Below, in pieces: positions 14,101 through 26,337 of a stretch of 64,000 nt of DNA. Numbering within the stretch: position 1 is the first letter of the stretch; each line of letters starts with the position of its first letter. Made by a program: the position numbers and the translations under genes. The notes under the pieces were generated by a model. That model saw nothing but the letters and a program-made list of their open reading frames with translations. It made no database searches and was not told where the DNA came from. This DNA is from Apostichopus japonicus (lineage: Eukaryota; Echinodermata; Holothuroidea; Aspidochirotida; Stichopodidae), in assembly GCF_037975245.1 (NCBI RefSeq), contig NC_092565.1:3175499-3239498 (forward strand). Reading direction: 5' to 3'.

Positions 14101-17100
14101 AAATTATCGCGATATTTCGATAATTACGATAATTTTTTCTTGTTGTTTTTAGTGTGTTCGCGAACACACTAAAAACAACTGCCGATTTCCCACCGGTGTT
14201 TTCGCGCAGCAAACACACCGAGCATAATGGCGTGGGGTTCAGGGGCCCGCCTTAGAGCCCCGTTTGGGTCAAGGGGTGGAACCCCTTGTGGGGGTCCAGG
14301 GGGCGAAGGCCCCCGGAAAAGTTTAAGTATTTTTGCGTGTCTGGCGATAAAAAAATTCGCAATTGAGGATTCAAAATACTGACTAACTTTATGAATTTAA
14401 ATTGTCACGAAACTGATGAAAGTTTTAAAATGACAAGTTAGAGTAGCTATATTATGTGATAAAATGAAAAGAGAATTAATCTGTCTTACAATCTTTATAA
14501 AGTTTAACTTACAAAACTGTCGATATTAAGAAACAAACTACGTTCGGCAAAGCCCCGTTTCTAGACTGCCTAACAATCAGTTTACAACTGCAGTGTTTAA
14601 CCGTACTTAAATATCACGGTAGGCTACATGTGCTTCGAATTTTCCCAGGTACCTTGCCAAACAACCCCCCTGTCTAACACCTGTTTGTTAACATTTTTGG
14701 CACGGTTCCAAAAAACTTTTCATGGAGTAAACTATTTTGGCTCCACTCTAGAATTAATAAGGTCAGTCAGTAAAGGATCCGTAAAGTTATGCGAAATATT
14801 ATCTTAGACGTTCAAGGAAAGTAGGTAAATATCCCCGTAACATTAAGGTAAGTAAAACACACCTCAAGCCAACCGACTCCTCCGCATGAACAAAACAATC
14901 TATTCCCCATGATACACGAGGCACAGTCTATACCATACAGACATAGCACGATATCAAGGCCCCAATAGCTACAGTATGGCCATCTTTATGAAAGTAAACC
15001 TTGTAATTCCATGTTTTAGGCCACCAGGCGTGATTAACTTAATGCTAAATATTGTTTCCATGTCCTTGTAGAAATCGTCAACTTCGCAAAATACAATTAG
15101 TTGTGTTTTTGTTGTTACGTGAGATACGTAACCGACGAAGTGGTTAGGCTATTTACTATACACTTAACTATGGTAGGATATTATTATTATTTTTTTTGGA
15201 AATTCTAGAAAATACTTTCTTTTCCCCCCGCTTTACACCAGATGTGGTCTTCTGGTTTATTCATAAATGGGTTTACTAGAGCCTTGTTTACATGACACTT
15301 GTTGCATTTAGCACGATATGCCAGTTTCGCGTGAATTTTTCGAAAGTATTTTGCTCGATCTTTCGTAAAATTAGAAAGGTGTACCAACTTACTTTTCGTA
15401 CACAATTGGTAATTTCTCTACTGATTTTCAGAGTTTTTTTCTCTATACAGTCAATGTTGTAAAGGACGGGTTTTTTACGAAGTTCAAAAGTCAGTAAATG
15501 AAGTTGATAAACTTTATTTCTTTTCAACTTTCTTAACCATGGAATGCTAGAATAACATTTACACATAAAACAGAGAATATTTTTCCACATTTATTTCAAA
15601 TTTCTTTCACAAGAAATTATCGTCATTTGTTCATTCCTCAAAAATATCGTCTTGAAAAAAAATTATCGCGATAATAATAATTTTCGATATATCGCCCAAC
15701 CCTAATGTGGAGCCATGGTATGATTTAATGATTGAAACATGTAGGCCGACTAGGTCCGGTTTGGGCATATGCAATAGATATAATGACTAATTTACAATAA
15801 TTTGTAAACAAGACCATAATTTCTACAGAAGAATGCTTAAAATGGTTCCTTACTGACATGAAATCAAAATGACCTTTAACAGAACTCACTTTCACGAAAA
15901 ATCCAATGACAAAGGTGAAAAGCAGAAAAGGTGGCACTGTGCCAGTAAAAATGGATGCCAATTTATAAGATACCATCTCTCAATAAGAGTGTAGCAACCA
16001 TTGATTTATGAACATGTTGATAGAAGTTATTGGTACAAGTTTTTTATCTGGCATAAGTATGTAAATAAATTTGTCATCGCCAACAGCAACAAAACAGTAA
16101 TTCAAAGCAACAGTCAGCCTTGACAACAAATTGCCAATGAATTGCAGGTTTTCTTCTGTACTGCTAGAAAACTCTGATAATTCATGTAAATATTGGCCCT
16201 TTTTACCTTTTCAAATCAGTACTTTCACTGGTTTGAATGTTTCATTTGAACTAAGGTCTATCAAATATGTGTGATGATACAAAGTACTGGTATAAAAAGA
16301 CACACATAACATGTTAGAAGATGGTCTATATACTGCTGCCATTCCTACATTCCCACCATCAATAGATTTTGCCCATAGCAACAAAGAGAAAAGCATTATA
16401 AAGTGTCCTGATCCTCTTGCTGTGAGATAGAGTCTCTACCCAAAACAGGTTCCTTGACTTAAAGCAACTAGTTGTGTAGCTAGTGTTAAGTCTACCCAAT
16501 ACAGGTTCCTTGACTTAAAGCAGCTAGTTGTGTACCAAGTGCTATTATCTGGCGCATAAAAAAAGTGTCATTGTTAGCGTGTTGTACTTTTAATGTCAAA
16601 ACAGATGTTCAGTATCAAAGAAAACAGAATTTGACTTTGATGTTGTTCAAAACAAATATCTTTAAAATTCTCTGTCGTTGCAACGATAGCTGTAAAATTC
16701 AACCAAACTTGAATATAAACAAAAAGTGTTGACGATCTACTCATCATTAATCTGGTAAGTCCAAGTGACTGGAAACTTTTGGAAGAAAAGGGAATATTTT
16801 GTACTTTTCCTATAAAGGAACACTACACATAATCCTTGAAGGGATCTGATAAAAAGAACTATAAAAAAAACTGAAGCACAGACGATATGCTACACTGGGA
16901 ACTGACTGTCTTTTAGGAAAAGATATTGAAGGTCGAAAGAAAATCAAAATATTTTGTTTAAAAATGTCATTTATAGTGGTGATTTATGTACTGGTTGTGG
17001 CAAATGTTAGTGTTGTTCTTAGCCAAGTACAAACAAACAGTGAAACTGGCAGAAAGCTGACAGCTCTAGTGTTTGTTCTTCCATACACTGATGACAGCCT

Positions 17101-20100
17101 GCTATAAATTTTAACCCTGAGTTATTTCAAGAAGAGCATCGTTTTGAATAATGCGCCAAACCTACAATTTAATGGAATATTATTTAGGAAAACACCTCTT
17201 AAATGAGTCTTCTATCTGTAAATGAAAATAAGATCAAAAAAATATTCCATTTCTACTCACTTAAGATGCTTCAGCATGTTAGCAGCACACAGGAGCATGG
17301 CAGTGGGATTGGCGATATTGCGCCCTATGGCCTGAGAAAATGTATGTCTTGCACCCTGTGAGAGAAGAAAATCACAAACCTTAGGAACAGAAAATAGATG
17401 TGTATAGTATGGGGCAAAAAAAAGTGCCCTATACATCAGGAAAGGAAAAGATTATTCATTGAAGAAGTTTAAATCTGAGCACCTCAGGCATTGAACCAAA
17501 TACATTCACACGTTTCATAGGACACAATGAGAACAAAGAGAGACTTGCTTCCGACAAATTTCTAAGCTACAAATTCTCTGGTACGTTTGAAAAGGCGAAT
17601 CTGAGAAATGAGTGCACTACTTACTTAGTGTGCTATTGAATCATTGTGTGAAATTGAATCTTTTGTATTAATGTCCAGATAGAACAATAAAAACTTTAAC
17701 TTGGTATTAAATGTAGTAGTTGATACTACACAGCCACTATAAAACGAACTTGTTTTATTTCAATGTGCTTTCAGAAAGGCAATTTCTGGCAGGAAGTAAC
17801 CATTAAAAATAGGCATGGCAATAACAACCCCCACCCCACCCCCCTCCCACACACACACACATTCAATTTTGAAGTTACTTTTATCAGGAGGTTGAGGAAG
17901 TGTTTAGTATTAGACAAACATCACAAAACTCTGTTAAATCAATCAGTTCTTTTGAGAGTTGGAGATAGTATGGCAGTGGGTAGACCTTAAGTGATTTTTG
18001 TCAATGGAGGACGAGCAAGCTAAAGTATTGCCAGATCACTCGAACTGAGAGTGCAATGGCTGTGAGGAGACATGTAAGTGAGGTTAGTTGTTATCACTGT
18101 TCCACTATATGATATTATTGTAAGAACTAAACACAAGGTATTGCCAATGATTGTCCTTAGAACATCACTCACATGTTATCAGTGTTACATCATATGATAT
18201 TATTGTAAGAACTAAACACAAGGTATTGCCAATGATTGTCCTTAGAACATTACCCACATGTTATCACTATTACATCATATGATATCATTGTCAGAACTAA
18301 ACACAAGGTATTGCCACTGATTGTCCTTAGACCATTACTCACATGTTATCAATGTTCTACCATATGCTATTATTGTAAGAACTAAACACAAGGTATTGCC
18401 ACTGATTGTCCTTAGAACATTACTCACATGTTATCACTATTACATCATATGATATCATTGTCAGAACTAAACACAAGGTATTGCCACTGATTGTCCTTAG
18501 ACCATTACTCACATGTTATCAATGTTCTACCATATGCTATTATTGTAAGAACTAAACACAAGGTATTGCCACTGATTGTCCTTAGAACACCACTCACATG
18601 TTATCTCTGTTCCACCCACCATATGCTATTATTGTAAGAACTAAACACAAGGTATTGCCACTGATTGTCCTTAGAACATCACTAACATGTTATCACTGTT
18701 CCATCATATATTATTCTAAGAACTAAACACAAGGTATTGCCACCGATTGTCCTTAGAACACCACTCACATGTTATCAGTGTTACATCATATGATATTATT
18801 GTAAGAACTAAACACAAGGTATTGCCACTGATTGTCCTTAGAACATCACTAACATGTTATCAGTGTTCCATCATATATTATTCTAAGAACTAAACACAAG
18901 ATATTGCCACCGATTGTCCTTAGAACACCACTCACATGTTATCAGTGTTACATCATATGATATTACTGTAAGAACTAAACACAAGGTATTGCCAATGATT
19001 GTCCTTAGAACATCACTCACATGTTATCAGTGTTACATCATATGATATTATTGTAAGAACTAAACACAAGGTATTGCCAATGATTGTCCTTAGAACATTA
19101 CCCACATGTTATCAGTGTTCATCACATGATATTATTGTAAGAAATAAACACAAGGTATTGCCACTGATTGTCCTTAGCACATCACTCACTGGTTCAAAGA
19201 TGGCATACTCCTTAGAGAAGCTCTCTCCAGGCACAACACCGGCACCCCCGACGAGCCCAACGCCCAGATTATCTACGATGTTACCGTAGAGGTTCGGAGT
19301 GACCAACACATCAAATTGGTGAGGATTAGAAGCCAGCTGCATGCAACAGTTGTCAACAATCATGGCCTCAAATTTAATTTTAGGGTACAGTTTGGACATT
19401 TCTCGACAGCTCTCCAAGAAAAGACCGTCACCAAGCTTCCTGTAAAATTGAGAAAACGGAGTGAAAATAACAGAAATGTATACATCACTTTAAAGGAATA
19501 GAAATCCTGTTTTAAATTTAACAGGAATAGAAATCCTCTAGATTATTTTATAGGAATAGCAATCCTGTACATCATTTTACAGGAATAGAAATCCTGTTGA
19601 TGTTGCTGTTCAGAGAGCAAAAATATCATAATGATGATGGTTAATAAAAACAAGTAAGTCTTTACAAATATTTTGCAAACCTATTATTGGATCGTTTCTA
19701 ATGGCACATACCAATTTCAGCTAACCACATCATTTCAACTGTACATTAATGGTGTACTTGAAGTAGCCACTATAATGTTGAAACCTCATCCTTTTGTCCT
19801 GGCATGCTATTTGCCAGCAACAAATAATGTATCTTATTATGATGGCAACATGAATGCTACATTTGACAAACAATTATATGCAATCTATGTGTGTGTGTAC
19901 TTTCAAACACATTGATGAGATGAAAGGAAGCCATGTATTAGCAAAGCATATCACAACTGCAGAGAACACTTATCCAGGTATCACATAGCAAAATGCATTG
20001 TGAAATGGTAAAATTGCTATATAAGAGCAAAGATGTATAGAACTGTTTTGTACATAGCAGCCATTGTATTTTATGAGTGACAAACTTCAGATCCTTCAAA

Positions 20101-23100
20101 AGTCCTACAAACACTTTAACAACTGAATTATTGCCAGAAAAGTGAAGGATGTTACTCACTGTGAAATATCTGATTTACTTATTCAGTAAAATTATTGATC
20201 TCCCGAGTTAAGAATTAAAACATAATCTTTTCCTTCTTTCATGTCGCTTGATGTCAAGTATTACCGCAAACAAAAGTGACTACATGACATCTTCACTAAC
20301 TTCTGACTATCTGTCAATTAAGATCGTTTGACTTACTAAGGCCTACTATAGCCTGCCCTGACTGGATCGAGGATTCTGTAAGTCTGTGTGATCAAACCAC
20401 ACGCTCTCTCCTGTTTCCAGATCAATTCAATATAATTTCACATCTGTAGTATATCTTGTTGATGAACACTGTTTGTGGAGTACTTTCTCTCTTTTGTTAC
20501 TGAATAATCAATATAAGCTGTACCAGGTATCCAGAAATCCTTTGTTATACATAGTAATTATGAACAACCAAATCAAAAGGTTATGCATTTTTCCATATCC
20601 ACATTGCAAAGTCTAAGCATAATTTTAGTAAATAATATCAGCATAGGCACATCATTTCATGGGTAAATGTTGTGCAAAAAATCACATTAGCTTTATCTAG
20701 GAGGATGTGACAGTTGTGCTGCTATGCACAACAGACGGATCTATGCTAAGCATTCCCAAGCGGCAGTGTCCATTCAACTGTGACACCTCAAATAAATTCA
20801 CCATTCTCTTCTATGCTCTCCCTTTGTGCAAATGCTTGGTATGCACCCACCTCCCCCACCCCCCCCTCCCCCCCAAAAAAAAATGCCCAACATTGACACA
20901 GGTACTACAAATTATTCACTGGCAATAATAGCATGGCATTTACTTATGTCTCACAGTTTTCAATCTGCATAAACAGAATATTTCAAATGACCACAGAGTT
21001 GAAAAAGTTTTGATACAATATTCCAGTGTAAGCCCACCTCCATTTTCACAGCCTTATTAGCAATTAGGGGAGTTAAACATTTGAAAGTGCCTGTGGTAAG
21101 CTACTACTGACAATTCTAGTTAATATACAAACATTGAGCAAAGGAAAGAAAACTCGACACATTAGTGTCTACTTTTGGTTCAACTGAAGTATTTGAACTA
21201 TCGCATAATTAAAAGAATGGTCCAGGTCATTATTTATCTGTGAGCAACTATGACATCAGACCTTTTCGCTCCAAGTTCACTTTTGGTACAAAAGGCGGCA
21301 ACTTCCACTGTCAATATCTCAAAAACTGTAAATAGGAATTGAATGCATATTTCACCAGAATGGTTAGATTATGTTGCTCTTCAACATTTCAAAACTAATT
21401 TTGACTTGGACTATTCTTTTTACAACGGTCAAGGCATTGGCTGTGAAAATTTCTGCTGCAGCATACAATTGTTATTTTTGTGTATATGACATATTTACAC
21501 CTTCAAACTAACCATTGACCTCTTGGCTACAGTATTAGCCAGTATCATGATCACTGGATACTTACATGATGTTAGCTTTATGCACAGCTGTTACTTTTGA
21601 CCTTTTGTGCTGTGTAGCGTAATCAAAAGCAAATTTAGCAATTCTCTGAGAGTTGGCTCGGGTGATGATCTTCAAACACTCAATGACACCAGGGACACTC
21701 TGTAATACAAAGAATGAAACAATGAAGCAATAGAATAAAGAACTAATAATAAACAAACAAATAAATAATTAAGCAAAATATCAGAGAAAACAAGAGGTAA
21801 AGTCAAATTTCCGTTTATAACAAGCTGTCACATCTACTGAACATACAAACAGTGCCTCTTACATATCCATTTTTTACATTCAACCTGTTCTTTTTGTTGT
21901 TCCTTCATGTTAACATAAATCACAAAAAAACAAACAGGTGTAGATTGAATATGGAGAATAAGTCATGGCCTTCTTCAGCTCTTCACTCAGTGATGATGAT
22001 TAAATATGAATGAAGATTCCAGGTCATATTATATATCAGCCTCCCAGCTGCTGAATTGATGATGCTTTCATCCCATTATTCAAGATAAGCCAGTTTATTT
22101 TGATAAATGTCAGTAGCCTTCATGATAGACTGCACACTGACAGACAGAAGATCGGTTTAGACTTACAGTACTGCGAATGTCAACCATATTAACCTGCTAT
22201 ACCCTGAAATGGGTATTATTACAGATTACATACATGCAGAGAGAACCAACTAATGGGCATCTGACCATTATCATAATGTTATCATATATCATTCTATGTA
22301 AACATATCATATCTGTTCTGTCATATTTTTAACATTTTCTCCCAAAAGTCATCAAATACTACTTGTTGGTAAATCTTACAGGTGTAATGACACAAACAGT
22401 TTTTAGGGGGGGGGAGGTTGATTTGTCACATTGACCAATGCCAATTGATCAAACTAACACACACTTCCAGGATTTTATTCCTTCTTTTTTGCTGAACGAA
22501 AAACAAATCCCAACATTTTCAAAATTGGGGGATTTTTTTTCTCATCAGTATCTGGATTAAAAAACTTGAACAGTGGAGGTAACGAAGGTAGATGTTATGT
22601 GGTTTGACATTTGACCCTAATTGAAAGCTGTTTTAAGAAGAAGAAGAAGAACTGTTTACAGACAAAATTGAGGAGAAACTGCAGCAGAAACAATTAAGAA
22701 AAAAAGTTTGTCGGAATATTTATTATAGTTCAGACATATCTTCCGATGTACTGTAGATGTACAAGCGGGATAATATAAGTGGCAGAAAAGGAATAAAAAG
22801 GATATCAAAAATGAACGTTCTCTTTTAATTTAGTTGTAGTTTATTTTACCTGATGTTCCAAGGCACTGTACTCTCCTTCGATCTGTTCCCTGATTATGAC
22901 AAAATCCAAATTGCTGAACCTTCCTTTAACACCTGGAATGCTCCGGCATCTCACGACACCAGCAAACAGATCCAAGTTACGTCTGAATTAAAAAACAAAA
23001 CAAAGAGTCCACAAGGATGCAGATAATATATATATATATGATGTCCTATCACATAATGGTACACAGTGTGTGATGTCAAGAGCCATAGATTAACATGAAA

Positions 23101-26100
23101 TAGTATCAGCATTGGTGACGATATTTATAATAATACAGAGAGCATTTTCTAGTTATAAGCTCAAACCAAGTCAGAAAGGTATACGTAAATCAAATGAAGG
23201 GAAAGCACCTTGAAGTTTATAGCTATTCTATTTCTGAAGGATTTGGGGTTTTCCCTAAAATAAAAAATTCATACAGTTTTGAAGTGTGAATCTTTCCAAA
23301 TTTCTATAATCGGATTATGAGTGAGAGTGAGGGTTGGGGATGGATGGTGGGGGTGGGGTGCATGAAGATAATATCACATAATAATTAAATTAATTTAATG
23401 AAATAATTTACACCAAATAGACAGAAATGCAACAGAGAGTTACTATCATTTGGGAAGCATGACTGAATTACCATGGATTGTTTATAGTTATGCTGCTTCC
23501 ATTCTGCTTGGCTGGTTATGTCATATCTATAATTAGATTGGCTGAATGAATCTGTGACAAGGGACCACCATTGTCATATGAACCACTGGTTAAATCCACT
23601 TGAACTGGCGACCTGTACAGTTAGGTAGTAACAAACAAATTGACTGAAGTACTCAGTAGATAACGTGTGATTTTCAGACTATGGGACTCACCTTAGCTTC
23701 ATGTTGAGTGTTTGAAGTTCACCGATGTTTCCTGTCGGTGTGTGAATGATGCCTTTAAGTGCCACATGATTCCTCTTGAGGGATTCCACAACCTCTTCTA
23801 CTTTGGCTGTGTTTCTATGCTGAATTTCACTGATAACATGAAAGAAACACATTAATGTTACCTATGACTACATGCAAGACGTATGATGACAGGAGACCAT
23901 AATGGGAGTCACCAATAGGTTATCTTTATAAACCAGCGGTTGTCTAGCAAACTCTTAACCCGCACACTTGATTTACAGAAGCTGTTTTGTACTTCAATTA
24001 GTACTGTAATTATTGAACCATGGTTTAATTCTAATGTCACTGAACAGTGTATTGTTTGATATCAGATCCTACCAAGCAATATTTCTTGTCACACCAGCTG
24101 ACAATTAGCTGAGTGGTTTAATGACAACACCTTGTCTAGCATTTGCAAATTAGGGTACATCTAGCCATATATGTTCCGTATTAAGTGATGAATGCCTACT
24201 CTCTGTGTTGATAATTCTTTTGAAAAGCTTGGAAATAATAATAATAATAATAATCATAGTAAAAATAATAATATCATAATAATAATTATAATCATCATCA
24301 TAAATAACATTAATCATAATAATATAATAATTATAATAATAATAATTTATATAACATCATACCGACAGTCTCAATGCATTTTACAAGAAACAGAACAACT
24401 ACAAATATACAGCGCAGTAGAACAAAAACTGTATAATGTACACTGAAACGTTTCCCTTCTGTCAGACATCTCTTCTTATATCAATGAAACACTGAGGCTT
24501 TTTGCAAGACCACAGACCCACCTCACAACGTATACAATCAATTTGCACTATAAGCCTTGCAGTTTCAGCCTGTGATACCATCGTTCTTTGAAAAGGAACA
24601 GAATCGCAGTCAAGAGTACTGCAGCATTTTACTGAAATGATTCTCAGAAAAGATTCAAAGTGGTTCCAACCTCAGGTGTAATTCTTCAAAGTCAACAGGG
24701 ACAGCTGCACTTCTGAAGACTTCCTTGACAGATTCCATCAGATCTGGTCCCACCCCATCACCAGGGATGAGAGTGACTGATCTCCGGACCTCTGTAGCAG
24801 GGGCTGGGCTGGCCTGCGAAAATTAATGAGACAAGGCGTTAGAAATAGTGATGAAAGAAAAGACCTTAATGTATTTGTGTCTGCATGAACACTGATGGAG
24901 CAAGAATTTTACAACCAAAATCATCCAATTCAAGTTGTTTATGTAGACAATTAAAGTCTGGGTTTTATCCGAGTTCCAGGCAGGGGATGGAGGAGGTTCC
25001 AATAGCTACTCAATACTGTACATCACCCATTCTGAAATGTCCTCTTGATATGTCTAAATGGGTTTCAATTGTTTTCCGCACACGTTACTTTCCGCACATT
25101 ACTTTCCGCTGAAAAAATTCTTGTGCGGAAAACAACTTTTTTTTCCACTTACCTGTACACTATATTTTTCCTCAATTTTAGGATACCAAATTCAAATAAA
25201 AATAACATGAGAAAGTATCAAAGAACGTCGATAAGAATGGTTAGACTGAGTTCATGTTAGAACAGTTAAGGTGCTTATAATTTACAGGAGGCTTGGGGTG
25301 TTTGTAATTAGGGATAACTTAAAGAAGAATGAGGCATAATATTATATAGCCCTATATATTCTCACTCTGTACTCTGTAATTGTAAATGTGAAAATATCAC
25401 AAAAGACACCCTCCTCCTCTGCCCGCCCCCTAAAGGATGAAACTTAGCGAGACCAAATCGTCACGGCAGCTCACCTGTTTTCACCTTCACGCCATATCCA
25501 AAACTACAACCAAATAAGGTGGCGCTGTTTAACTAAAATTAAACTCGTGCTTACATCCTAAGCTAGTGCTTACAGCCTAAGCTACAACCTTAGCTATCCT
25601 AATAATAATCTAGTCTCGAAGCTACATTTTATCCTGCCAGTTAAATGCTATCTTCTCCATCCTCCTAAATCCTTCCATGTGCCTAATCATTTCACTAAGT
25701 CATTCTGTTCCTCCCAACAAGACGCTACTTTCCGCTGAAAAAAACATTGTTTTCCGCTGACAATTCGTGTGCGGAAAACACCGTTTTGTTTCAGCGGAAA
25801 GTAGCGTGTGCGGAAAATAACAGTACCCGTCTAAATGCTACAGATCAATTCAACAATATATAGGCCTAGCTACAACAGGTATATATATAAATAAATTCTT
25901 GTTTAAATAATGCTTAACACCTAACTGCAAAGATTTTGCAATCATTCATATGATTGATGATCAAGAACAAGTTACAAAAGAAACTTAATGCCAATGAGAT
26001 GCCCAACAAACATGTTACAGTATTCTAAAACATACCTGTACTTGGCAACATCTTGAAGTTGATGACATCAACTGGCACAAGACCCCTGATGTCCTCGGAG

Positions 26101-26337
26101 CAATCTGATAAAGCAAGAAAGTTGATACAATTAATTATATGGGATGGTAAGAGGCATCAATGGTGCTATACTGAAAGGCCTAAGGTTAGGCTTATCTTAA
26201 CACTTTAGGTTACTGAGGGTATTGTTCATTAACGAGTAACGTTAGTGGCCTTTAGGCTAGAATTTAGAAAACGAGGTAATACTGAAACTAACATAACAAC
26301 GACCTATACATACACGAAGAAGTTTTCTTGATATCAT
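8121..26337 (-). CDS. IDH3B: NAD-dependent isocitrate dehydrogenase subunit beta, mitochondrial (10 coding exons)
   Basis: Beta subunit of the mitochondrial NAD-isocitrate dehydrogenase, which oxidises isocitrate to 2-oxoglutarate in the TCA cycle in the matrix; in the family, beta pairs with the catalytic alpha subunit. Joined coding exons (minus strand): 26314-26337, 26036-26104, 24671-24813, 23692-23829, 22850-22982, 21566-21699, 19190-19439, 17261-17355, 13101-13161, 8121-8195. They give 373 residues with every phase consistent; vertebrate IDH3B is about 385. Residues 1-31 are Arg/Ser-rich and lack acids apart from none obvious, as in a mitochondrial presequence. [10 protein letters not shown] follows at about 47-56, KANIMKLGDGL at 210-220, and the isocitrate/isopropylmalate dehydrogenase signature [17 protein letters not shown] near 263-279. 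Beta rather than gamma is favoured by [10 protein letters not shown] and NCCMQL and by the C-terminal [11 protein letters not shown]. All introns are GT-AG. The start is the only ATG giving a presequence in phase with exon 2. Splicing is inferred, not shown by transcripts. Confidence 0.95.
8745..9212. mobile_element. MITE with TTAA target duplication
   Basis: Ends are inverted (GGTGGCATACTCC at the left; GGTAGCATACACCC read inward from the right) and both are flanked by TTAA (8741-8744, 9213-9216). TTAA duplication is typical of piggyBac- and Kolobok-type elements; the family is not identified. No transposase. It lies in IDH3B intron 9. Confidence 0.7.
10042..11165 (+). repeat. 40-bp minisatellite interrupted by a hAT-like element
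   Basis: Units read AACCCTATTGATGTATACAA then TGCTGTGCACATCATATATA. One unit lies left of the element at 10097-10926 and about five or six lie to its right. Variant GCTCTATACATT alternates with GCTGTGCACATC. Confidence 0.85.
10097..10926. mobile_element. hAT-like non-autonomous element
   Basis: Starts TAGGGATGCAC and ends in the inverse (GTGTATCCCTA). The 8-base target duplication GTGCACAA is perfect (10089-10096, 10927-10934). Both ends carry many copies of TCCGGCCGGA-type palindromes (CCGGTTCCGGCCGG). AT-rich interior without coding sequence. Inserted inside one unit of a 40-bp minisatellite. Confidence 0.9.
13101..13161 (-). CDS. IDH3B: IDH3B coding exon 9
   Basis: 20 codons after a split Asn: [20 protein letters not shown]. 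The acceptor is CTCTTCTTCAG at 13162 rather than the inner CAACAG, because only the former keeps HLNL-xx-HS aligned with the family and in phase. Donor GTAAGC. Confidence 0.92.
14054..15704. mobile_element. hAT-like non-autonomous element, 1.65 kb
   Basis: Starts TAGGGTTGGGCGATAT and ends ATATCGCCCAACCCTA. Perfect 8-base target duplication ATGTGGAG (14046-14053, 15705-15712). Subterminal runs of TTATCGCGATA-type palindromes at both ends. Contains a perfect 38-base palindrome (14142-14179) and a GC-rich block at about 14220-14325 unlike the rest. No transposase recognised. Lies in IDH3B intron 8. Confidence 0.93.
16436..16544 (+). repeat. two-copy 56-bp tandem duplication
   Basis: CAGGTTCCTTGACTTAAAGC with its flanks occurs twice, 56 bases apart, in IDH3B intron 8. 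Confidence 0.8.
17261..17355 (-). CDS. IDH3B: IDH3B coding exon 8
   Basis: Residues 298-328 plus two bases: [39 protein letters not shown] is conserved across the family. Acceptor CTCTCACAG, donor GTGAGT. Confidence 0.96.
18087..19189 (+). repeat. 86-bp tandem array abutting the IDH3B exon 7 donor
   Basis: About 13 units marked by CTAAACACAAGGTATTGCC and TGATTGTCCTTAGAACA. The last unit runs into the exon edge, so the real donor (ACTCAC on the plus strand, GTGAGT on the minus) is part of the unit, and most other units carry the same ACTCAC. Confidence 0.93.
19190..19439 (-). CDS. IDH3B: IDH3B coding exon 7 (dehydrogenase signature)
   Basis: Largest exon, residues 215-297. It carries DNCCMQL and the PROSITE-type signature [19 protein letters not shown] followed by VVPGES. 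Its donor GTGAGT at 19184-19189 is the edge of an 86-bp tandem array that repeats the same donor motif downstream. Confidence 0.97.
19494..19599 (+). repeat. four-copy 29-31 bp hairpin repeat
   Basis: ACAGGAATAGAAATCCTGT and variants occur four times. Each copy is self-complementary (ACAGGA/TCCTGT). Lies just upstream of the IDH3B exon 7 acceptor on the minus strand. Confidence 0.8.
21566..21699 (-). CDS. IDH3B: IDH3B coding exon 6
   Basis: Residues 170-213 plus AT of the next Met codon: [20 protein letters not shown], then [10 protein letters not shown]. The sequence is highly conserved with vertebrate IDH3B. Acceptor TATTACAG, donor GTAAGT. Confidence 0.96.
22850..22982 (-). CDS. IDH3B: IDH3B coding exon 5
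   Basis: Residues 126-169, including [17 protein letters not shown] and [16 protein letters not shown]. The REQxEGEYSxLEH motif is diagnostic of IDH3 regulatory subunits. Donor GTAAAA, phase 0. Confidence 0.95.
23692..23829 (-). CDS. IDH3B: IDH3B coding exon 4
   Basis: Residues 80-124, from EIQHRN to [10 protein letters not shown]. Contains [12 protein letters not shown], matching the family's substrate-side loop. Acceptor TTATCAG, donor GTGAGT; the following Arg codon is split AG/A. Confidence 0.93.
24233..24351 (+). repeat. AAT/ATC microsatellite
   Basis: Imperfect trinucleotide run of AAT, ATA and ATC in IDH3B intron 3. It opens an Asn/Ile-only reading frame, which is not a gene. Confidence 0.9.
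24671..24813 (-). CDS. IDH3B: IDH3B coding exon 3
   Basis: Residues 32-78 plus two bases. Starts the mature domain with [20 protein letters not shown], the N-terminal motif of the isocitrate/isopropylmalate dehydrogenase fold. The donor is the weak GTTGGA, required by the phase into the next exon (Ser codon split AG/T). Confidence 0.93.
25060..25828 (+). mobile_element. inverted-repeat element, TTTCCGC family, copy A
   Basis: Starts GGGTTTCAATTGTTTTCCGC and ends GCGGAAAATAACAGTACCC. Perfect 8-base target duplication GTCTAAAT (25052-25059, 25829-25836). Both ends carry several TTTCCGC/GCGGAAA motifs. Lies in IDH3B intron 2. The second copy at 31866 is in the opposite orientation and homologous along its interior. 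Confidence 0.92.
26036..26104 (-). CDS. IDH3B: IDH3B coding exon 2 (rest of presequence)
   Basis: 23 codons, [20 protein letters not shown] then QVQ: Ser/Arg/Cys-rich with no acidic residue, as expected of a targeting peptide. Acceptor TTTATCAG and donor GTATGT, phase 0 at both ends. Confidence 0.8.
26314..26337 (-). CDS. IDH3B: IDH3B coding exon 1 (start codon, MISRKLLR)
   Basis: Encodes MISRKLLR, the basic start of a mitochondrial targeting peptide. The donor GTATGT follows directly, in phase 0. The exon is short; the 5' UTR probably continues upstream towards 26.5 kb. The ATG is chosen because it joins in frame to exon 2 and gives a plausible presequence; an unseen upstream exon cannot be excluded. 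Confidence 0.75.

Noticed and set aside
24192-24446. Asn/Ile-rich frame
   Set aside because: Translation of an AAT/ATC microsatellite.
8121-26337. Identity as IDH3G or IDH3A
   Set aside because: [17 protein letters not shown] and [11 protein letters not shown] fit beta; gamma has AEYAF, DNTTMQL and DIGGQGTT, and alpha lacks these.
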